DNA from: Dictyobacter aurantiacus
Lineage (GTDB): Bacteria > Chloroflexota > Ktedonobacteria > Ktedonobacterales > Ktedonobacteraceae
Direction: 5' to 3'
DNA length: 64,000 nucleotides
Assembly: GCF_003967515.1 (NCBI RefSeq)
Contig: NZ_BIFQ01000001.1
Location: forward strand, 1,798,001 to 1,862,000
Part shown: in pieces, positions 26,199 to 34,015 of the stretch
Layout: every line of letters begins with the position of its first letter
Numbering within the stretch: the first letter of the stretch is position 1
Position numbers and translations under genes: made by a program
The notes under the pieces: generated by a model
The model's input: the letters and a program-made list of their open reading frames with translations, nothing else
Told to the model about the DNA's origin: nothing
The model's database searches: none

Positions 26199-28049
26199 TT
26201 ATTTCTTGCCCAGTTTAGCCATGACGGCTCCCTTCAGCATCGATACCTCTTCTACCTTGAAGGCAATCACCAGCGCAAAGTAGACGATGGCCGCGATACC
26301 TCCGGCGATGATCACCGTCACCAGGCTGCTGATAAACGGCGATGACGCGAACAGGTGCAGATGTCCCAGGCCAAACTGGAGTCCCCAGGCCGCGGCCACC
26401 ATCACAGCGGTCGCCACCAGCATCTTCAACAGCGCTGGCAAAACGCCACGCAGATGCAGCGATCCAATTGTCTTCCAGAGAATAAGCAACAGGATCAGCG
26501 GATGCAGGGTGTTCTGCACGGTATTGGCGAGGGCCATCACCGGTACACCGACGGTACGCCAGAACGGCAGCGCGACCGCCAGGTAACCCATCACACTGAG
26601 CACCAGTACGGCGACGGGGATGATGGTGTTCTTGCGCGCGTAAAAGGCCGAGATAAGCAACTGATCGATGGCGATAAAAGGTAACTGGTAAGCAAAGTTC
26701 TGCAACACCGTCGCGGTCACGACCGCCTGTGCCGGTGTAAAGTTGCCGTGCCGGAATAGCAAGGTAACAATCGGCAGTTTCAAGACGATCAGGCCGGCGG
26801 CGGCAGGAATCATCAGCAGCAGGCCCAGTCGGAAACCGAGCAGCAGCGTGCTCTTGAAGCGCTCGATGTCTCCTTCGCGCATATACGTAGTCAGAGTGGG
26901 CAACACCGCGAACGAGAGCGCCGAAGCGACGAGCCCGCCTGGAAATTGAATGAGCAGGGTAGCGAAGTTCATCGCGGATAGGTTTGCATCACCGCAGCTT
27001 TTAACCTGCCGCATCACCTCCATACAGGGCGTCAGGGTAGTCAAAAATTGGTCTAGAAAAGCCACACAGGCAGAAAAGAAGAAGCTAAAAGCGACCGGGG
27101 CGTAGAGCTTCAAGATATGGCGCAGCGCTGGATGTTTGAGATCGAGCACAAACATATAGCGCATGCGCTGATTGCGCATGGCCGGAATCAACAGCACGAC
27201 CTCACCAACCGTACCCAGGATGACACCAAAGGCCAGCCCATAATGTCCCAGACCACCAAATAAGTGATCACCCACCACGGCCGTGAAGATAGCACCCGCG
27301 ATAATACCCGCGTGATAGGCAGCAGCCGCGAAGGCGGTCCAACCGAACTCCTTTTGAGCATAGAGCGCGGCCTGCAGAACGGCGAAGGGTCCCAATGCAA
27401 GCAGTGAGAAGAAGACAATGCGCGTATACTGTAGCGTCAACAGCTTCTCCTGCGCATGGAAACCGGCCGCGAGGATCGTATTGGTAAACCAGGGAGCTAC
27501 AAAAAAGTAACCCACTGATGAAATGGTCATGATGATCAGGACCAGGTTAACGATGGTAAAAACCAGGCGCCGTAAAGCTTCTCTGTCCTCGGCATAGTCA
27601 TTGAAAGTAGGAATGAGGGCTCCAGGCACAGATCCGTTGACGATAAAATCATTGAACTTCTGCGCCGGAGAGAGCGAGGCAATAAAGGGTCCTGAGATAA
27701 GCGGTCCGGTAGAAGCGACGAAGCTCTGTCGTAGCATACCTAGCAAGCTACTGCCCAGGTTGCCCAGGGCGACCAGCGAGGCCGACTTGACCAGTTCCCT
27801 GCGATCGCTCTTTACCTCTCGTTCAGTTGGAGCAGTGGTTACTTCCTGCTCTTCCGATATTGTGGTTTCGGGCGCGGAGAGCGCCGCATCTTCATCCTGA
27901 GGAGCAACGGGCGCGGACTCAATAACCTCCATGCTAGCCTCAGAATCTCCATTCCGTCCGCCCAGCACCGTAGGCACCGCCTCTACCGCATCGTTATCTT
28001 GATTGTTTTGAGATGAGAGTGTTTTTTCATTGATAGAATCTTTTGCCAT
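26199..28049 (-). CDS. murJ: MurJ/MviN-family lipid flippase
   Basis: The 616-residue polytopic membrane protein has about 14 hydrophobic segments from residue 85 on. The MviN opening is 'RELVKSASLVALGNLGSSLLGMLRQSFVA', followed by loops such as 'PGALIPTFNDYAEDREALRRL' and 'TPAQAVVTATVLQNFAYQLPF'. MurJ flips lipid II or related polyprenyl-linked sugars for cell-wall synthesis. The first 84 residues are a hydrophilic, acidic extension not typical of MurJ. It is the distal gene of a leftward run including heptose and WecG/TagA genes, so it could flip another polyprenyl glycan. The start follows GAGGAGC. Confidence 0.88.
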   Translation of the reverse strand: MAKDSINEKTLSSQNNQDNDAVEAVPTVLGGRNGDSEASMEVIESAPVAPQDEDAALSAPETTISEEQEVTTAPTEREVKSDRRELVKSASLVALGNLGSSLLGMLRQSFVASTGPLISGPFIASLSPAQKFNDFIVNGSVPGALIPTFNDYAEDREALRRLVFTIVNLVLIIMTISSVGYFFVAPWFTNTILAAGFHAQEKLLTLQYTRIVFFSLLALGPFAVLQAALYAQKEFGWTAFAAAAYHAGIIAGAIFTAVVGDHLFGGLGHYGLAFGVILGTVGEVVLLIPAMRNQRMRYMFVLDLKHPALRHILKLYAPVAFSFFFSACVAFLDQFLTTLTPCMEVMRQVKSCGDANLSAMNFATLLIQFPGGLVASALSFAVLPTLTTYMREGDIERFKSTLLLGFRLGLLLMIPAAAGLIVLKLPIVTLLFRHGNFTPAQAVVTATVLQNFAYQLPFIAIDQLLISAFYARKNTIIPVAVLVLSVMGYLAVALPFWRTVGVPVMALANTVQNTLHPLILLLILWKTIGSLHLRGVLPALLKMLVATAVMVAAAWGLQFGLGHLHLFASSPFISSLVTVIIAGGIAAIVYFALVIAFKVEEVSMLKGAVMAKLGKK

Positions 28050-28133
28050 AAAAATTGCTCCTCATAGATCCATAAGCAAAAATAGTGGAGCTTCACACAT
28101 AAGCAGAGTAACCACCCCAACCAACCATAAACC

Positions 28134-28658
28134 CTATGGCAAACGCTTGATTTTCGCGATCAACTCTGTGGTCGAGTGATGTGGTAGATAAGGGATAAGC
28201 TTGATTTCACCATTATAAGCCATGACATGCCTGGCTTCGGGCAGTCGCGTCGTATCGGGTTGACCACCCTGCGCCCCGGCGTAGTCGGCGCCCTTGACAT
28301 AGATATCCGGACGCAGGAGATCAATCAGCGCCTCCGCGGTCGTTTCGGGGAAAATCGTCACATAATCGATACAGGATAGGGCCGCCAGAATCTCTGCCCG
28401 CTCGTCTTCGGGAACCAGGGGACGCGTAGGACTTTTGAAGCGGCGTACGCTCTCGTCGCTGTTCAGGCCCAGTACCAGGAAATCACCCTGCGCACGTGCT
28501 TCCTGAAGGTAGCGGATGTGGCCCAGATGTAAGAGGTCAAAGCAGCCGTTGGTAAAGACGCAACGCTCACCCGCCTGCTGACGTCGTCTGACCTCCTCGG
28601 CCAGTTCTGTACGCGTTAAGATCTTGTTTTGCGTCAACTCTTGAATCGTTTTACTCAT
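28134..28658 (-). CDS. rfaE2: Heptose-1-phosphate nucleotidyltransferase (RfaE2/HldE C-domain type)
   Basis: The 174-residue protein is a cytidylyltransferase-fold enzyme with 'VFTNGCFDLLHLGHIRYLQEA' features (HxGH at the nucleotide site), 'GLNSDESVRRFKSPTRPLVPEDERAEIL' and 'DIYVKGADYA'. It matches the C-terminal half of HldE, which activates D-glycero-beta-D-manno-heptose-1-phosphate with a nucleotide (ADP in Gram-negatives). Its start overlaps the kinase stop by eight bases. In a lineage without classical LPS, the product probably feeds another heptose-containing glycan or a metabolite; that is inference. Confidence 0.9.
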   Translation of the reverse strand: MSKTIQELTQNKILTRTELAEEVRRRQQAGERCVFTNGCFDLLHLGHIRYLQEARAQGDFLVLGLNSDESVRRFKSPTRPLVPEDERAEILAALSCIDYVTIFPETTAEALIDLLRPDIYVKGADYAGAQGGQPDTTRLPEARHVMAYNGEIKLIPYLPHHSTTELIAKIKRLP

Positions 28659-29679
28659 GTAGAATTCCCATCAGTTCATCAGGTGTATTGCTGGCGCATC
28701 CCATGCGGCGTACGACCAGTGAGGCCGCGGCATTGGCCAGGTAGGCCGCCTCCGCCATACTGGCGCCAGCGGTCAAAGCAAGGGTAAACGTAGCGGCAAC
28801 CGTGTCGCCCGCGCCATTGGTATCCACGATCTCGCTGCCAAAGGCATGTGGATAGATGGGCAGGTGTAGAGGTATTTTGCCAACCTCAAACAGACTCATC
28901 CCCTCGCTACCACGGGTAATCAATACACCCTGCGCGTTGCTTCTCTCTAATAAACGTCGCCCGACCTCATTTAATTCTGCCTGAGTACGAATGGTGATAC
29001 CAATCTCAGCTTCGGCCTCGGGCTGATTCGGCGTCAAAGCGGTCACACCCTGGAAACGCGAGAATGATCCATGCGAGTCCACCACCACCACTTTGTTCAG
29101 GGACCGGGCCGTGGGGACGCAGTTTTCGATAATCTCAGGACTGATCACGCCGTTGGCGTAATCGGATATGACAACAGCATCGATGGTGGGAAGGACACGC
29201 CCGATGTAGTCGAGCATCTGACTCTTGCTGGCGGGACTGATATCGGATGTGTCGACGCGATCGACGCGCACGATATGCTGCTGCACGATCTGCGGACTAC
29301 CGGCCAGGATGCGCGTCTTGGTGGAGGTGGGACGATCCTTATCGGAGATCACGCCGTCCTGATTCATGTTCCAGGTAGCGATAGCTTCGCGCAACTTGCG
29401 GCCCGCGATGTCGTCACCCACCACACCAGCCAGCAGAGTATCAGAGCCCAGCGAGCGGGTATTGACCGCGACGTTACAGGCTCCCCCCGGAACGATACGC
29501 TCTTCGGTCAGGTCTAATATGAGAACCGGAGCCTCGCGTGAGATGCGCGCGGGGTTTCCGATGATATATTCGTCAGATACCATATCTCCGATCACCAGTA
29601 CGTGCTTGCCCGCGAAGGAGCGAATCAGCGAGCGCAGCGTGCTGGCAGTGGGGATAGAGGTAGGAGTGTCAAGCGTCAT
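28651..29679 (-). CDS. rfaE1: Heptose-7-phosphate kinase (RfaE1/HldE N-domain type)
   Basis: The 342-residue PfkB-family carbohydrate kinase has 'FAGKHVLVIGDMVSDEYIIG', 'GGACNVAVNTRSLG' at about residues 67-80, and the anion-hole/catalytic motif 'DTNGAGDTVAATF' near the C-terminus. It matches the N-terminal half of HldE, which phosphorylates D-glycero-D-manno-heptose-7-phosphate. The cotranscribed adenylyltransferase next to it supports this call strongly. It overlaps the upstream glycosyltransferase by 11 bases. GmhA and GmhB, needed before and between these steps, are not in the window. Confidence 0.9.
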   Translation of the reverse strand: MTLDTPTSIPTASTLRSLIRSFAGKHVLVIGDMVSDEYIIGNPARISREAPVLILDLTEERIVPGGACNVAVNTRSLGSDTLLAGVVGDDIAGRKLREAIATWNMNQDGVISDKDRPTSTKTRILAGSPQIVQQHIVRVDRVDTSDISPASKSQMLDYIGRVLPTIDAVVISDYANGVISPEIIENCVPTARSLNKVVVVDSHGSFSRFQGVTALTPNQPEAEAEIGITIRTQAELNEVGRRLLERSNAQGVLITRGSEGMSLFEVGKIPLHLPIYPHAFGSEIVDTNGAGDTVAATFTLALTAGASMAEAAYLANAAASLVVRRMGCASNTPDELMGILHE

Positions 29680-30463
29680 GAGAATTACGCCCTTTCAATA
29701 CCACATGCAATACAAATAGAGGTAGAGCTAACATTCTTCGCCAGCGCCATGGTTCACGATAGAGGCGATACAGCCATTCGAGTCCGCTCTTACGCATCCA
29801 GAGAGGAGCCCGGCGCTGTTTGCCCGCCAGAAAATCAAAGGAGCCACCGACGCCCATCGCCAATGCCACCGGCAGACGACCAAGGTTGCGATATATCCAG
29901 AGATCCTGGGCGGGCGCGCCATAGGCGACACATAGGACATCAGCCCGCACAGCACGGATACGTTCAAGGATATCCAGTTCTTCTTCTACAGCTGGTGAAC
30001 CCGCGTAAGTGCCCGCGATCTGCAAATCGGGATAAAGGTCCTGTAGGCGAGCACCAGCGATCTCAGCCACGCCTGGGGCTGCCCCCAATAAGAACATGCG
30101 ATATCCCTGCCCGGCACATAATCTGGCCAGCTCAAGCAGGGTGTCAACGCCTGTGACCCGTTCCGGTGTTGGCTGACGCAAAAAGCGGGCCGCCAGCACA
30201 ATACCGATCCCATCCGCCATCACCAGAGCGGCCTGGTTGATACAGGTACGGAAGAGGGGGTTTCGCCGGGCCGCCATCACGAACTCGGGATTGACGGTGA
30301 TGATCTGCTGGCAGGGAGACGGTGTTGGATTGGCACGAGCGGAAGAGAGTATCTGCTCCAGGTGAGCAAGTACCTGGCGTTGGGTGAGGCGATCTACACG
30401 CACCCCCAATATATAAACGGGTGGTGGTACATCAGACGGTCGTGTATTGAGCATTTGTACCAT
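29669..30463 (-). CDS. WecG/TagA/CpsF-family glycosyltransferase
   Basis: The 264-residue protein has the family pattern: 'VYILGVRVDRLTQRQVLAHLEQIL', 'ITVNPEFVMAARRNPLFRTCINQAALVMADGIGIVLAARFL' and 'RVTGVDTLLELARLCAGQGYRMFLLGAAPGVAEIAGARLQ'. The Thr and Asp of the active site (about Asp74 and the VTGVD Asp) are present. The closing 'CVAYGAPAQDLWI' and the following 'GGSFDFLAGKQRRAP' are also typical. These enzymes add N-acetylmannosamine-type sugars to polyprenyl-linked acceptors in wall teichoic acid or enterobacterial common antigen. With the heptose genes and MurJ it suggests a surface-glycan unit. Confidence 0.9.
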   Translation of the reverse strand: MVQMLNTRPSDVPPPVYILGVRVDRLTQRQVLAHLEQILSSARANPTPSPCQQIITVNPEFVMAARRNPLFRTCINQAALVMADGIGIVLAARFLRQPTPERVTGVDTLLELARLCAGQGYRMFLLGAAPGVAEIAGARLQDLYPDLQIAGTYAGSPAVEEELDILERIRAVRADVLCVAYGAPAQDLWIYRNLGRLPVALAMGVGGSFDFLAGKQRRAPLWMRKSGLEWLYRLYREPWRWRRMLALPLFVLHVVLKGRNSHDA

Positions 30464-30467
30464 AGAT

Positions 30468-30758
30468 TTACCAATGAATTACTTCTTTTTCAAAAGCAGA
30501 AAGCACTATATCAGGACGTGTCTCCTCAATGTAGCGCCTGATATGGGATAATATTTCGTCAGCGAGCTGACTACTGTTACTAACATGGCTCAACCCGATT
30601 TTGGCGCTCTGCCAGAGGTCGTTATCGCCAACTTCAGCAATCGAGACATCAAACTTGTTGTGTACACGAGCCATGATAGATTTTATAATTTGCCGTTTAT
30701 CTTTTAATGAGTGGCATTCCGGCAAATGCAATGTTATTTCAGCTGCAGCTATAACCAT
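30468..30758 (-). CDS. DUF503 family protein
   Basis: The 96-residue protein has the DUF503 pattern 'ITLHLPECHSLKDKRQIIKSIMARVHNKFDVSIAEVGDNDLWQSAKIG' in its first 55 residues, with a ferredoxin-like fold expected. DUF503 proteins (YlxP-like) are widespread small proteins often found beside translation or ribosome-maturation genes; their role is not settled. The start at 30758 is set by the family; an upstream in-frame extension runs into the repeat region and is rejected. It lies four bases before the glycosyltransferase gene. Confidence 0.88.
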   Translation of the reverse strand: MVIAAAEITLHLPECHSLKDKRQIIKSIMARVHNKFDVSIAEVGDNDLWQSAKIGLSHVSNSSQLADEILSHIRRYIEETRPDIVLSAFEKEVIHW

Positions 30759-31133
30759 GCGTGTAGTATAGCATATGCAGGGCTGCCTTTCTCTTTTACT
30801 TGACCTATGGACTATTGGGACGCCATGCGCGCTCTTCCGAAGCTCACTCGCGCCTGCGGCGCGAGGGGGGAAAAGAAGAGAGGCAGGGACACCCCGCACC
30901 CCGGCATGGGGACTGCCGTCCCCCTGCACCCCCTGCTGCTTTGGTGCGCGGGGAAGGACAGAAGGCGGAGACACCCCGCACCCCTTACATTCGGCACCGG
31001 AGCGGGAGGTGCAGGAGGGCCGGCGAGGCCCTCCTGCCGGGGTGTGGGGTGTCCCCACAGAATCTCTTTTCTCTTCTTTCGCCGCCGCCCGCAGGGCGGC
31101 ACTACGGGGCTAGGGGCTACGCCCCTGAAAGAC
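30759..31133. other. GC-rich spacer filled by repeats
   Basis: No gene is supported; frames through here are low-complexity Pro/Arg/Gly translations of the repeat. It holds the 170-bp MITE-like unit listed separately. No promoter could be recognised. Confidence 0.65.
30886..31055. mobile_element. MITE-like element with 19-bp inverted ends, GCAGGAGGGCC family copy 2
   Basis: GGGACACCCCGCACCCCGG (30886-30904) is repeated inverted at 31037-31055 with one mismatch; a further direct partial copy, ACACCCCGCACCCC, lies at 30971-30984. The right half carries GCAGGAGGGCC-GGCGA-GGCCCTCCTGC (31011-31037) followed by GTGGGG-TGT-CCCCAC (31044-31058). This is the same order as in the 19.8 kb copy. No transposase is present and no target duplication was seen. 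Confidence 0.55.
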
Positions 31134-31185
31134 GTCTACCATTATTCCACTCCTCTCATGCGAGAGGAGTGGAATAATGGTAGAC
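31134..31185. repeat. 24-bp-arm inverted repeat upstream of upp
   Basis: The arms 31134-31157 and 31162-31185 are perfectly complementary with an ATGC loop. The right arm contains GAGAGGAG and an ATG at 31177 that is in frame with upp, so folding would hide a ribosome binding site. Confidence 0.88.
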
Positions 31186-31254
31186 TCGACGCCTCTGCTC
31201 AACTCTGATACAATTCTCAGTAAAGTTTATATGATTTATGATGAGGGTAGAGAC

Positions 31255-31965
31255 ATGCTAGGAACGAGTCCACAGGGCGGAAAGTCGAAATTGCCGATGC
31301 AGGGGGTACCTCAGCCGACGCGCGATGAGGTTTTGAAGCTGCCCCGGGTCCATATTTCGTCTCATCCTGTGATGGCGCATAAGATGACCCTGTTACGCAA
31401 TAAGAATACTCCTCCTCCACAGTTTTATCAACTGGTGAAGGAGATCGGGGCGCTACTGGCTTATGAGGCGACGGAGAAGCTGGCTCTGGAGAAGAGCGAA
31501 ATCGAGACGCCATTGCAGAGTACCACGGGCTATCGCTTAGCCGGTGGCATCGGGGTGACACCCATCCTGCGAGCGGGCCTCGGACTGGCCGAGGGCTTTC
31601 GCCAGGTGATCCCGGATGTGCAGGTCTGGCATCTTGGTTTGCGCCGCGACGAGGAGACGTTGCAGGCTATGGAATACTATAATCGCCTGCCACACCAGGT
31701 AGATCTACAGGTTGTCTACGCAGTAGATCCAATGCTGGCAACGGGTGGTTCAGCCATCGATGCGATCAATATTCTTAAGCGCCGGGGCATTCCACGCCTC
31801 TCGTATCTGGGTATCATCGCCGCTCCCTATGGGCTACAGAGACTGGCCCAGGCGCATCCCGATATAGATATTTATGTCGCGGCGCTCGATGAGTCGCTCA
31901 ATGATATGGGTTATATTGTTCCAGGTCTTGGGGATGCCGGAGATCGCCAGTTTGGGACCTTCTAG
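31255..31965 (+). CDS. upp: Uracil phosphoribosyltransferase
   Basis: Salvages uracil to UMP using PRPP. The 236-residue protein has 'HPVMAHKMTLLRNKNTPPPQFYQLVKEIG', 'TPILRAGLGLAEGF' and the PRPP loop 'VYAVDPMLATGGSAIDAI'. The end 'LNDMGYIVPGLGDAGDRQFGT' binds uracil in the family. The start is ambiguous: ATG 31255 has GAGGG seven bases upstream and is preferred. ATG 31177 would add 26 residues and lies inside a perfect hairpin with its own GAGAGGAG. Either way about 20-50 residues precede the usual UPRT start. Confidence 0.93.
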   Translation: MLGTSPQGGKSKLPMQGVPQPTRDEVLKLPRVHISSHPVMAHKMTLLRNKNTPPPQFYQLVKEIGALLAYEATEKLALEKSEIETPLQSTTGYRLAGGIGVTPILRAGLGLAEGFRQVIPDVQVWHLGLRRDEETLQAMEYYNRLPHQVDLQVVYAVDPMLATGGSAIDAINILKRRGIPRLSYLGIIAAPYGLQRLAQAHPDIDIYVAALDESLNDMGYIVPGLGDAGDRQFGTF

Positions 31966-32013
31966 TCCGGCTGCTCTATCAGCCGTTCTGCTGGATATAA
32001 AGGATTAATTTCT

Positions 32014-32454
32014 GTGTCTACGCCATCTGATTCTTTTTCGTCGGAAGATTCTGCTCGCGAAACGCAGCCTCCACAGTCAGCAGGGGCGGGATTGCCCCCT
32101 GAAGGAGAGACAGAATCACAGACCACACCGCCTCCCGCCTCCCCTTCTCCACAGTCACAGTTACCACCAGAAGCTCAGGGGGAAACCAATGGTGGCCCCC
32201 TTGGTTGCTGTCTGGGTACCATGGTCGGTATGCTACTCAGTTTGAGCGTGGCCCTCTTTGGTCGCTTCTACGCAGATCCCCTGGCGAGCGTACTCCACAG
32301 CAGCTTGAGCACGACCATTCGCGTCGTGATGTTTGTGGTTGCACTGCTGGCCGTGATCATCTGTGGCTACTTTGGTTGGAAGATAGGAAAACGCCTTTAT
32401 CGTGAATATGAAGAGCCACGGGTAAGGCAGAGGAAACGCAAGCGTCGCCGGTAA
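32014..32454 (+). CDS. Small membrane protein with Pro/Ser/Glu-rich N-terminus
   Basis: I do not recognise a family. The 146-residue protein starts with about 65 disordered residues rich in Ser, Pro, Gln and Glu. It then has two membrane segments: about 67-85 (GCCLGTMVGMLLSLSVALFG) and about 105-125 (VVMFVVALLAVIICGYFGWKI). It ends in a very basic tail (VRQRKRKRRR), which should be cytoplasmic. The GTG start follows AAAGGATT. It lies 48 bp after upp and may be cotranscribed. Confidence 0.75.
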   Translation: MSTPSDSFSSEDSARETQPPQSAGAGLPPEGETESQTTPPPASPSPQSQLPPEAQGETNGGPLGCCLGTMVGMLLSLSVALFGRFYADPLASVLHSSLSTTIRVVMFVVALLAVIICGYFGWKIGKRLYREYEEPRVRQRKRKRRR

Positions 32455-32805
32455 GTAAATATGCTATCATTCATAATGATATTTCTTTGACAAAGAACCT
32501 GACTAATCAGAACCAGTAACCAGATTCGCCAGGCTGTATGTCTTCTGGTAGGTTTGAACAACCAGCTGGAATTCAGGCTTTCCAGACAACCCACCAGCGA
32601 TAGCAAAAACACGACCATTCTCAATTCCAATCACCTTATGCTACCAGTTATACGTGAAAAGTAAGTAGTATAGCCATAACGCCTCCGGGTTCACCGAAAC
32701 AACGTATCTATCTGAAAGGACCCGTAAATATGGATGTATTTTGTATAATAAAAACAGGCGTACCGGTACCTTAAACCGCTCATGGCTATAAGGAGTTCCC
32801 TACCA
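32455..32805. other. Spacer upstream of the first receiver gene
   Basis: No gene is supported. An AT-rich hairpin TATCATT/AATGATA (32464-32480) follows the membrane-protein gene. A TATAAT lies near 32744, upstream of the receiver, without a clear -35. Confidence 0.45.
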
Positions 32806-33219
32806 ATGACACAGCAATCGACAGCCATACAGCCACAAAAAAATATATTGATCGTCGAGGATGATCCCAACAATAGGGAATTTCTTTCCCTGGTAATTTC
32901 GCAGGAGACAATCTATACGCCAATCCTGGCGGCCAACGCGGACGAGGCGCTACAGGTAGTTCAGACGATAACGCCGGATCTCTTTATACTTGATTATTTT
33001 CTACCTCCAGGCATTAATGGTTTTGAACTTTATCAACAACTCCACCAGCAAGCGGGGCTGAAAAACGTTCCTACTATTTTTCTGAGTGCCAGCACTGAAA
33101 AAGAGGATATTAAACAGAGCAATGTGCTTTTCTTAGAGAAACCATTTGAATTGGATGAACTGCTAAAAACTATTGAAAAAGTGGTAAAGATGTCCGATAC
33201 ATCCAGCTCTCCTCATTAG
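32806..33219 (+). CDS. Stand-alone response-regulator receiver protein (tandem copy 1)
   Basis: The 137-residue single CheY-like domain has acidic pocket Glu18/Asp19/Asp20 (VEDDPNN), phosphoacceptor Asp63 in 'DLFILDYFLPPGINGFELY', a Ser in 'FLSAS' and Lys in 'FLEKPFELDELL'. There is no output domain. The ATG at 32806 follows AAGGAG at about ten bases; the ATG at 32782 lacks a ribosome binding site. It resembles the next gene over its whole length, which implies a tandem duplication. The partner kinase is not in the window. Confidence 0.88.
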   Translation: MTQQSTAIQPQKNILIVEDDPNNREFLSLVISQETIYTPILAANADEALQVVQTITPDLFILDYFLPPGINGFELYQQLHQQAGLKNVPTIFLSASTEKEDIKQSNVLFLEKPFELDELLKTIEKVVKMSDTSSSPH

Positions 33220-33401
33220 ACTCAAATTTAAATGGTCGGAAACATTTTGCCGCCGATCGCTGCAGGTCCTACACTTTTTGTATATTCCCATCGTTGCCGT
33301 CGAAGATGCCTGAATTTTATATAGCGTGAAACGGGATACCCTTTATCCGCGTACCTAATATGACTCTATTTATCCAGTGGTTGAAACAGGAGTTGGAACC
33401 T

Positions 33402-33800
33402 ATGTCAGACAAAACAACCTCAGGCACTAAAGATGCCGTTGCAATAAAAACCCTCCTTGTGGTTGAAGACGATTTAGATATTGGCGAGTTTATTGTTCAT
33501 GCGATTCAACAGGAAACACCTTATCAGGCATTCCTGGTTGTCGATGCCTTTAAAGCGTTGAACGCTATCCGTCAACGTAAGCCAGATATGTTCCTGCTGG
33601 ACTACCAACTTCCTGGTATGGATGGTCTCGAATTATACAACCTTCTACATACAACTGAGGGGTTGGAAAATACACCTGTTCTATTTATGAGCGCGAACTT
33701 TTCTGAAAAGGAATTAGACAGGTTGCGCCTACCCTATATAGAAAAGCCTTTCGAACTGGATGACCTCTTACAAGAAATTGAAAAAATAATAACTGCATAA
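33402..33800 (+). CDS. Stand-alone response-regulator receiver protein (tandem copy 2)
   Basis: The 132-residue single receiver has the acidic pocket VVEDDLDIGEF, phosphoacceptor Asp67 in 'DMFLLDYQLPGMDGLELY', Ser in 'FMSAN' and Lys in 'YIEKPFELDDLL'. It shares the order and spacing of motifs with the copy at 32806 (for example QQETPY/SQETIY, EKPFELD). The ATG at 33402 follows CAGGAG. The last codons and stop lie inside the left arm of a 39-bp-arm hairpin. Confidence 0.88.
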   Translation: MSDKTTSGTKDAVAIKTLLVVEDDLDIGEFIVHAIQQETPYQAFLVVDAFKALNAIRQRKPDMFLLDYQLPGMDGLELYNLLHTTEGLENTPVLFMSANFSEKELDRLRLPYIEKPFELDDLLQEIEKIITA

Positions 33801-33874
33801 AAGCTGCACAAAAGGAGACGCGGGGTAAGTAACTGCTTACCCCGCGTCTCCTTTTGTGCAGCTTTTATGCAGTT
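33791..33874. terminator. 39-bp-arm hairpin overlapping the receiver stop codon
   Basis: The arms 33791-33829 and 33836-33874 are perfectly complementary around a six-base loop. The left arm contains the last codons and TAA of the receiver gene. No T-run follows. It is too long to be a standard intrinsic terminator. Confidence 0.88.
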
Positions 33875-34015
33875 CACCTGGTGGTTAGGAGGCGATGAGG
33901 CATAAAGTACTATGCCTGTTTTATCAGTAGAACGGATAGGAGTATGATACGAGTAATAAATAGGGGGAAAAGGAAGCGAAGATAGTTACCCTGGCAGGTT
34001 GGAAAGAGAGCATAC

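Noticed and set aside
30775..31208. Long Pro/Arg/Gly-rich open frames through the GC-rich spacer
   Set aside because: They follow the repeat composition, overlap each other in several frames and lack start signals; the DUF503 and upp genes fit better.
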